From contig BCKC01000009.1 of the NCBI GenBank assembly GCA_001600455.1, positions 2,232,001 to 2,296,000 of the forward strand: a stretch of 64,000 nt of DNA, read 5' to 3'. The notes beneath the pieces are model-generated. The model worked only from the letters and a program-made list of their open reading frames with translations, was not told the origin of the DNA and made no database searches. Position numbers and translations under genes: made by a program. Positions 57,620 to 64,000 of the stretch are shown in pieces; positions within the stretch are counted from its first letter, which is position 1; each line of letters starts with the position of its first letter. The stretch is from Endocalyx cinctus. Its lineage: Eukaryota > Ascomycota > Sordariomycetes > Amphisphaeriales > Apiosporaceae.

Positions 57620-60177
57620 ATGACTGTTACTGCTACCAAGTTCACTCCGGAGGTCCTCCTTTCAGCCCCTCGTCGAAGTGCTGCTGTACCGAACAGGACT
57701 GGTACCCTCGCTTTATACACCGGTGAATAATTAGCATTCTGCCCCTGGCCATCGTAACATAGAATAGGATGACGAACTAACCGATTTAGTGAGCTTGTAT
57801 TCTTTTGAGTCGCACTCTAAAAGCATCTCCATCAAAGTTCTTGATATAGCTACCGGAAACTCCACTCTCCTATATGATGATTCTACTTATTCTGAACCAA
57901 CATGGGTATCGGACAATGAATTCATTTTTGTCAAGAATACCGACTCGGCCTCGAGTCTTATGGTGGCAGATGCGTCTAAACCTGGTATAGAGTGAGTAAA
58001 TATCTAACATTTTACCGGTTCCTCCTATCATCGGAGACATTCTGTAGAAAGTGACAAGTTCTAACTGACTCGTAGTCCAGTTGAGATCAGTAGCTTCAAA
58101 GGGTTCGTATCTAACTTGAAGGCTAAGCGCGTGGGTAATGAGGTGGTTGCCTTTGCCTGCACAGCTCCTACGACGGCCTCCGGAGGGATGTATAGTGCCG
58201 CGGATGAGAAGAAGTCATATTCCAGTGCACGAGTCTACAAGAGCTTATACGTGCGTCACTGGGATTCGTACGTCTCCAAAAATAAAAACGCCGTCTTCTA
58301 CGGCGCTTTGAAGAAGGAAGACGGTGCCTACACGCTTCAGGGCTCCGGTCTAGTCAACGCGTTAGCCGGCACGAAATTCGAATGTCCGGTCCCCGCTTTC
58401 GGGGGTGCCGGAGACTTCGACATCAGCGAGACGGGGATCGTGTTCTTGTCGAAAGACCCGGAGATAGACCAAGCCCTGTGGACGAAGACAGACTTATACT
58501 ATGTACCACTCAGAACCTTCACCGAAGAAAAGCCACCGTTTCCACAGATCGTCAAGACAGGGCACCTCCAGGGTTATACCGGGTCCCCCACCTTTTCCCA
58601 CCGCGGTACCAAACTCGCCTTCACCCGCATGGGTAACAAGCAATACGAGTCCGACAAGTGGCGTTTGATGCTGATACCCGATATCACCGACCTAACTAAT
58701 ATACAGGAATTCTATAAAACAGACGACGGCGAGGGCGCCTGGGACTTACGGCCGGAGGCGATTGTGTGGAGTAACGATGAGAAGGAGCTCTACGTGACGG
58801 CCGAGAAAGAAGGGCGACAACTGTTATTTAAGCTTCCGTCAAACCCGTTAGATGCGAAGAAGCTTCCTGAGCAGTTAACTACAAGCGGGGTGATCGGTGA
58901 CATGCACAACCTAGCAGCAGACGACCATCGCATCTTTTTCACCTCTAGCTCACTCGTTGATAGCTCATCCTACTCCATCATCGACCCGTCCTCGACTGAT
59001 GTCAATCTTATATCATCTATCTCCAAGGCAGGCAAGACATTCGGTCTGAGTAAGAGCCAGTTCGACGAGTTCTGGTACAAGGGGGCCGGAGATTACAAGT
59101 GCCATGCGTTGGTCATGAAACCCTCGAATTTCGATCCGAGAAAGACGTATCCTTTGGCTATGCTTGTTCACGGCGGACCTCAAGGGGCCTGGGCGGACAG
59201 TTGGAGCACGCGATGGAACCCGGCTATCTTCGCCGAGCAAGGTTACGTCGCCGTCATGCCCAACCCGACCGGCAGTACCGGCTATGGTCAGGCATATACC
59301 GACGCTATCACGATGGATTGGGGAGGCAGGCCATATAACGACCTTGTTAATTGCTTTGAGCACATCGCCGATTACCTCCCCTACATTGACACCTCCAACG
59401 CTGTGGCCTTAGGTGCTTCATACGGTGGCTACATGATAAGTAAGTGATCTGAACAACTTCCCTAGATGTAGAAGGCCCCTTCTCTCTCATCAATTTTTTA
59501 AAAGTTTTTTTTCTGCCCTTCTTCTTGCGCGTTCCATCTCCCATCTTGGAATACAGGCTAATAAATGCGACTCCCGTCTAGATTGGATCCAAGGACATCC
59601 CCTCGGCCGCAAGTTCAAGGCGCTTGTCTGCCACGACGGTATCTTCAGCACCATGAACGACTGGTCGACCGAGGAGCTCTTCTTCACCATCCACGACATG
59701 GGCGGCACCCTGTGGGAGCACCGCGAGCACTACGAGAAGTGGGATCCGGCCGCCTTTGCCGGCGAGTGGGCCACCCCGCAACTCGTCATCCACAGCGAGC
59801 TCGACTACCGCCTTCCGATAACCGAAGGTCTCGCCGCTTTCAACACCCTTCAGGCCCGCGGGGTCCCGAGCCGATTTCTTATGTTTCCCGACGAGAACCA
59901 TGTAAGTTTCCTTCCTTCTTACCAACCCCCCTCCCCCCCTTCTACGGGTATGACAATATCTCCATACTATGAGGTTTTCTTTGTCTATTAGAATATAATT
60001 GCGGAAGAAATATACGTATAACTGACTATCCTATGATTTCTACGTGCTTAGTGGGTCTTGAAGCCGGAGAACTCCCTCGTCTGGCATAAGGAGGTCTTGG
60101 GCTGGATCAACCACTACACCGGCCTTGATACGACCGGCTTATCAGATGACATGAAGAATTTGAATTTAATAAAATAA
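57620..60177 (+). CDS. S9 prolyl-oligopeptidase family peptidase, intracellular DPP-V-like
   Basis: A serine peptidase expected to release X-Ala, X-Ser or similar dipeptides, or acylated amino acids. Five exons: 57620-57722, 57790-57991, 58076-59439, 59582-59901, 60052-60177; 704 aa, normal for DPP-V. The N-terminus [20 protein letters not shown] is not a signal peptide, so unlike secreted DppV allergens it should stay inside the cell. A beta-propeller-like region (about 30-420) includes [20 protein letters not shown]. The alpha/beta-hydrolase part has [18 protein letters not shown] and the catalytic triad Ser550 (GASYGGYM), Asp631 (HSELDYRLP) and His663 (FPDENHWVL, the His being the last codon of exon 4). 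The acceptor of exon 4 is the CTAG at 59581, chosen because it restores GGYMINWIQGH. Confidence 0.94.
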
Positions 60178-61417
60178 ATATATGGATGTAGATAATTCCT
60201 CGCTCTCTTCTCCCCGCATTTATTCCGGACAACTTTCACTTTGTATGTAATGAATTGGACTTTTTTTTTTTTTTCTAGGTTAGGAGCCCTGAGATAATTT
60301 TATCGAGGCAAAGGGTGACAACTTAGAGACAAATATATATATATTCAACTGAATATTATTCTTTTTATTACTTTTTGAATCATCGTTCGACGGCGAGAAG
60401 TTTTTTCTTTTTTTCTTCCACACCGACTCAGGTTTAGACGTGTCATCATTCGTCTCCCTGGACGTTGTAGTATTATTAACGTATTATTTGCTGAGGCTTG
60501 GTCGACGTGGATGGAACCTAATCTGATGTTATTATTTCACTGTGATTATTGTGATGTCCAATGAGAGCGGTGTTGAGGAAAGAAGCATCTTCGCTTTATG
60601 GCTAAGATAATTGCCAGGAGTCGTGAATATGATTAAACCGTAGAGGACGTTATTTTACTCCATATGGTGGTAACACCGTGAAAGTGATTGATCCAGAGAA
60701 TTATGCTCTAATACCCACTAGTTTTGTGAAGAAGCTGTCGATATTACCATAGACAGGTATAAATGGTTATGAATATTGACATGTTTAACCCTTATAGCTA
60801 ATATGACAGACTAGATTCAATGATTACACGGCTAGTACCCTCCTATTAAGACGAACAGCTAAAGAAGTAAACCAACCTAGGCAAGTATATATATGAGCTA
60901 CATGCAAAGTGTCTGGTTTGATACGTAATATATCAGTCATTACTAGACTGGGATTCAGCCCGAGAGACTTTCACGGCAGCCACTACCAGATGGCCATCAA
61001 GACCATATACCGCCTCCTTGATGTGCCTGAAAGTGACATTGGTCATATCTATAAGTATGAGCACCGGGGAACTATTGAACCTTCCGGGAATCTCAAGCTC
61101 ATTTATCAAGCCGGGGTATCGTTTGAGAAGTTCGATCTGGACGAGTTTCGCGGCGGCGGGGTGCAGGACCTTCAAGAAGTGATGGCAGAAACTTAGTTCA
61201 TTTCGAAATCTCTTGCTGGTGAAGGGACGCGCGCCATGGTGAGTCTTGGCCGTGTATATGTCGCGATATTTGTAGAATATCTCGAGAAACTCGGAAAATT
61301 CTCCAGGTACAGGAGGTAGTGACGCGTCGGAAGAGAGCCCCCCCTCGTCTTGAATTGGTATAAGCATTCCTAGTACAACTCATTAACGCTACTCGCAAAA
61401 TCTGCGCTGAGAAATGA
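60178..61417. other. Gene-poor stretch with open frames on both strands
   Basis: The first 700 bp are AT-rich 3' flank. Between 60909 and 61370 a 95-codon plus frame and a 144-codon minus frame (60933-61367) overlap fully. The plus frame has good codon bias (AAG always, many GAG and GAC). The minus frame lies just downstream of the coiled-coil gene on the same strand and could be its continuation, but the available splice sites do not give the right phase. Neither is annotated as a gene. Confidence 0.45.
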
Positions 61418-62140
61418 CTAACGGTGATTTCTTACAGACTGGGAAAGTCTGTCATGAAGCCGATTCATGAGGTCTAGCATTGGAGCTCCCTCCTGCTGGG
61501 ATCTCACTAGCTGCTTTAGAGATTCCTCTTGTCGACGGATGGCCTGATTCATCGATTGCGAAATCTCAGTCATACGATCCGAGTCTCTACCGTGCTTATC
61601 AAACCAGCTTCGCATCCTAGAATCCATAGCGCTCAAGTTGTCTTGCAGGCTAATTGCTTCCTGTTGTTGGAAGTGATTGTCTAGTTGGCTCGTAACGTGA
61701 ATACGGAGTTCCATGATCACCTGGGCAATACTTGTAGCTTGTTTTTCGAGTTGACTACAAGTATTCTTTACAAACTCAACCTCCCTTTTGATCCCTGTAT
61801 TATTAGCTGTCATTTCATGAAACTCGTCCGTAAGCTTATCGCGAAGAGACTGTATGTCGCCCTCAACGCTGTGGCCCGAGCCCGCGATTAAACGCTGTAG
61901 GTTCTCCTTGTCCTCTCCTAATTCGCGCAATTGTTCTATAATGCGTGTTTGGCGTGGGTGATCTGCGGAGGCCATATCTACAAGCCTGCGTTCGATAAGG
62001 TCCAGACTCTTCCTAGCCTCCATGATCTCTGCAACGATAATAGTTTGTGAAATGTGCCGAAAACTTTCCCTACCCCCTGGCCTCTGAAGCACAGCACGTA
62101 ATTGAGAAGCCGTAGCGGGATTTGACAAGGAAAGATCCAT
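61418..62140 (-). CDS. Coiled-coil protein, possible truncated fungal regulator
   Basis: A 240-aa frame beginning MDLSLSNPATASQLRAVLQR, dominated by helical, charged, heptad-like sequence (EIMEARKSLDLIERRLVDMA, RIIEQLRELGEDKENLQRLI, NLSAMDSRMRSWFDKHGRDS) and ending QSVRNHR. The end coincides with a strong donor (CAGTCTGTAAGA at about 61432), so the stop may lie in an intron and the real protein may continue into the open minus frame 60933-61367. The reading phase does not fit any AG acceptor I can find, which suggests a decayed or mis-assembled 3' part. The style resembles the N-terminal helical regions of fungal STAND/ankyrin-type proteins, but no NACHT, ankyrin or other domain is present. 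Function unknown. Confidence 0.6.
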   Translation of the reverse strand: MDLSLSNPATASQLRAVLQRPGGRESFRHISQTIIVAEIMEARKSLDLIERRLVDMASADHPRQTRIIEQLRELGEDKENLQRLIAGSGHSVEGDIQSLRDKLTDEFHEMTANNTGIKREVEFVKNTCSQLEKQATSIAQVIMELRIHVTSQLDNHFQQQEAISLQDNLSAMDSRMRSWFDKHGRDSDRMTEISQSMNQAIRRQEESLKQLVRSQQEGAPMLDLMNRLHDRLSQSVRNHR

Positions 62141-63089
62141 GATACCTCTATGTCGATCGGAGCTCCTTCACGTGCCTAATGAATTGAAGGGACTTGAGAA
62201 TGATTAGAACAAGCAGATATGCATAAAATTATTAATAACGTGAGACTACATAAGGTGATATTATATATAATATCGAACAAGATAGCTTTTACCTATATAA
62301 CGAAGTTCATATTGGCGAAATGGATGATCTCAACTTGAGGATATATTTGATGAAAAGATGAGAGGGCAGAAAAAGAACAGGAATATGGGAAATGAGAGAT
62401 GGGAGAGAAGATGAAGAAGGGAAGGGATAGAATGAAAAAGTTGGGCGTGGAAAGTACGTCAAAGGTTAAGGATCATATAACTATTCCTGTTCAGAAGGAG
62501 GAAAGTCCAAACAACCTAACGACTGAGAAGGTGCGAATCTGAGGGTAAATCGATGGGATGTTTACCAGCATCATTAGAGAGTAGGTATCTAGTGTAGTAT
62601 GTTCTTGTTGTCCCGCGTAACAGGAGTATATCAAACGCCGCTCGATGTGTACATCACCACCAAATTATCACATAAACAGATATCACCATCATTGCGCACC
62701 CGGAATATTTGAGAACATTTATTAAGGAAAATTCTGGAGACCTAGGTACAGAGAGAAACTCGAATGATGAACCTCCTTAACGACACCGGCCGTCAGAAAT
62801 AAAAAAAAAAAAAGAGAAAAGCACCCACAGACATCTGAGGTGACAATATTTAAGCCCCTATGTCTAGATGCTACATCAAATACTTTTTTTTTTCTTCTTA
62901 TCCCGTTGCCTGACATCCTCATAAGTTCGTCCTGCAACCAGAGATAAAAACAAACAAACACATTCCCTGTCTATCTAACCCCGTAAAAGCCCCATGTCCA
63001 GATATGTCGAAAAAGGCCACATATTTGTTGTCTACCTATCTAGTTTAGGTACACAGTCAACGAGTGCTCGCCATAGATCAGTTACACGT
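62141..63089. other. Intergenic between coiled-coil gene and eIF4A
   Basis: Purine-rich stretch (62355-62440) upstream of the coiled-coil gene, pyrimidine-rich on its coding strand as in promoters. The rest is AT-rich 3' flank of eIF4A. No gene. Confidence 0.6.
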
Positions 63090-64000
63090 CTAGATAAGAT
63101 CAGCAACGTTCATCGGCATCTCCTCGATCTGAGTGCTGTAGAACTGCTCGATCTCACGCATCATGCGGACATCCTCAGCCGTCACGAAGTTGATGGCAAC
63201 ACCTTTTCGGCCGAAACGACCGCCACGACCGATACGGTGGATGTAGTTCTCGCGGTTGGCAGGAAGATCGTAGTTGATGACGAGAGATACCTGTTGGACA
63301 TCGATACCACGGGCAAGAAGATCAGTGGCGATAAGAACACGAGAAGATCCAGATCGGAACTCCTTCATGATAAGATCACGCTGAGCCTGGTCCATGTCTC
63401 CGTGCATGGCCGAAACGGTGAAATCGCGAGCGGTAAGCTTGTCCGTGAGCCAGTCGACCTTTCTGCGGGTGTTGCAGAAGATGACGGCCTGGGTGATGGT
63501 GACAGTTTCGTAAAGATCCGAAAGGGTGTCGAGTTTCCACTCCTCCTTCTCGACGGCAATATAGAACTGCTTAATACCTTCGAGGGTAAGTTCATCCTTC
63601 TTGACAAGGATACGGACGGGGTCTCGCATGAACTTGGTGGTGACCTCAAGAACGTCCTGGGGCATGGTGGCAGAGAGGAGAACGACCTGAGTGGATTGGG
63701 GGAGGAGCTGGAAGATATCGTAGATTTGCTCGGTGAAACCACGCTAGAGGTCTAGGTCAGCACGGTTGATTCGCAAATGGAGGTTGAGAGATAAACGATC
63801 AGGAAATAGCAGATCAAGAATACTTACAGACAACATTTCATCAGCCTCGTCAAGAACGAACATCTTCATGCCATCAGTCTTGAGGAATCGTCGCTGGATC
63901 ATGTCGTGAACACGGCCAGGTGTTCCGACGACAACCTGAGGACCTTCCTGGAGAGCCTTCATGTCCTCACGAACACTGGTTCCACCAATGCAAGCATGGC
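63090..64000 (-). CDS. TIF1: ATP-dependent RNA helicase eIF4A, 5' part outside window
   Basis: The DEAD-box helicase of the eIF4F complex, which unwinds mRNA 5' UTRs for translation. Two exons are in view: 64000-63828 (open at the edge) and 63743-63090, joined at [14 protein letters not shown]. Seen in order: motif Ib ([13 protein letters not shown]), motif II (VLDEADEML), motif III (LLSATMP), motif IV region ([18 protein letters not shown]), motif V ([20 protein letters not shown]) and motif VI ([19 protein letters not shown]), ending [13 protein letters not shown]. These match eIF4A rather than Fal1 or Dhh1. Motifs Q, I and Ia lie beyond position 64000. The long plus-strand ORF 62994-63755 is an antisense shadow. 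Confidence 0.96.

Noticed and set aside
62994..63755. 253-codon plus-strand ORF at the right end
   Set aside because: Exact antisense of eIF4A motifs III to VI, a known effect of codon bias in highly expressed genes.

Overview
The window is nuclear DNA of a filamentous ascomycete (Pezizomycotina, most likely Sordariomycetes). It has short introns of about 50-150 bp with GTAAGT-type donors and CTGAC/CTAAC branch sites, gene spacing of 1-2 kb, AT-rich intergenic DNA full of homopolymer tracts, and single-copy core genes with fungal domain layouts (TERT, clathrin heavy chain, Pmt4, eIF4A, Eaf6, Slx9). Exon structures below were assembled by eye. Every multi-exon model was checked for reading phase across all junctions.

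Layout. 1-612: start of a minus-strand gene leaving the window on the left. 613-5910: AT-rich desert without a credible gene. 5911-9985: nine-exon telomerase reverse transcriptase. 10199-13041: a two-exon wax-synthase-like MBOAT acyltransferase and a small membrane protein, both minus. 14320-16342: sucrose-type MFS transporter. 17023-17745: Slx9-like ribosome-biogenesis factor. 20644-21673: C48 deneddylase. 22595-23581: Fmp32/MCUR1-type mitochondrial protein (minus). 25350-30698: clathrin heavy chain. 31202-34066: a tiny membrane ORF, an unrecognised protein and a RidA-family deaminase. 35920-38415: Pmt4. 39106-42898: short-chain dehydrogenase and prenylcysteine-oxidase-like flavoprotein (minus). 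44597-46342: GH18 chitinase. 46720-47642: FAH-family hydrolase. 48999-53377: conserved hypothetical, isochorismatase-like protein, and PWI/RS splicing protein. 54305-55395: three intron-bearing tRNA-Phe(GAA) genes inside nested tandem and inverted repeats. 56274-57023: Eaf6. 57620-60177: intracellular DPP-V-like S9 peptidase. 61418-62140: coiled-coil fragment. 63090-64000: 3' part of eIF4A.

This is a housekeeping neighbourhood rather than an operon or biosynthetic cluster: neighbours serve unrelated processes and strand changes often. I found no intact transposon, CRISPR array, phage or secondary-metabolite cluster, and no convincing new multi-gene system. The points most worth a second look are the tRNA-Phe repeat structure, two micro-exons (15 nt and 14 nt), an exon holding only the start codon, a stop-free intron of length 3n in the deneddylase, an isochorismatase-fold protein without its catalytic cysteine, GTTCGT 5' splice sites used in three genes, and recurring short palindromes in intergenic DNA.
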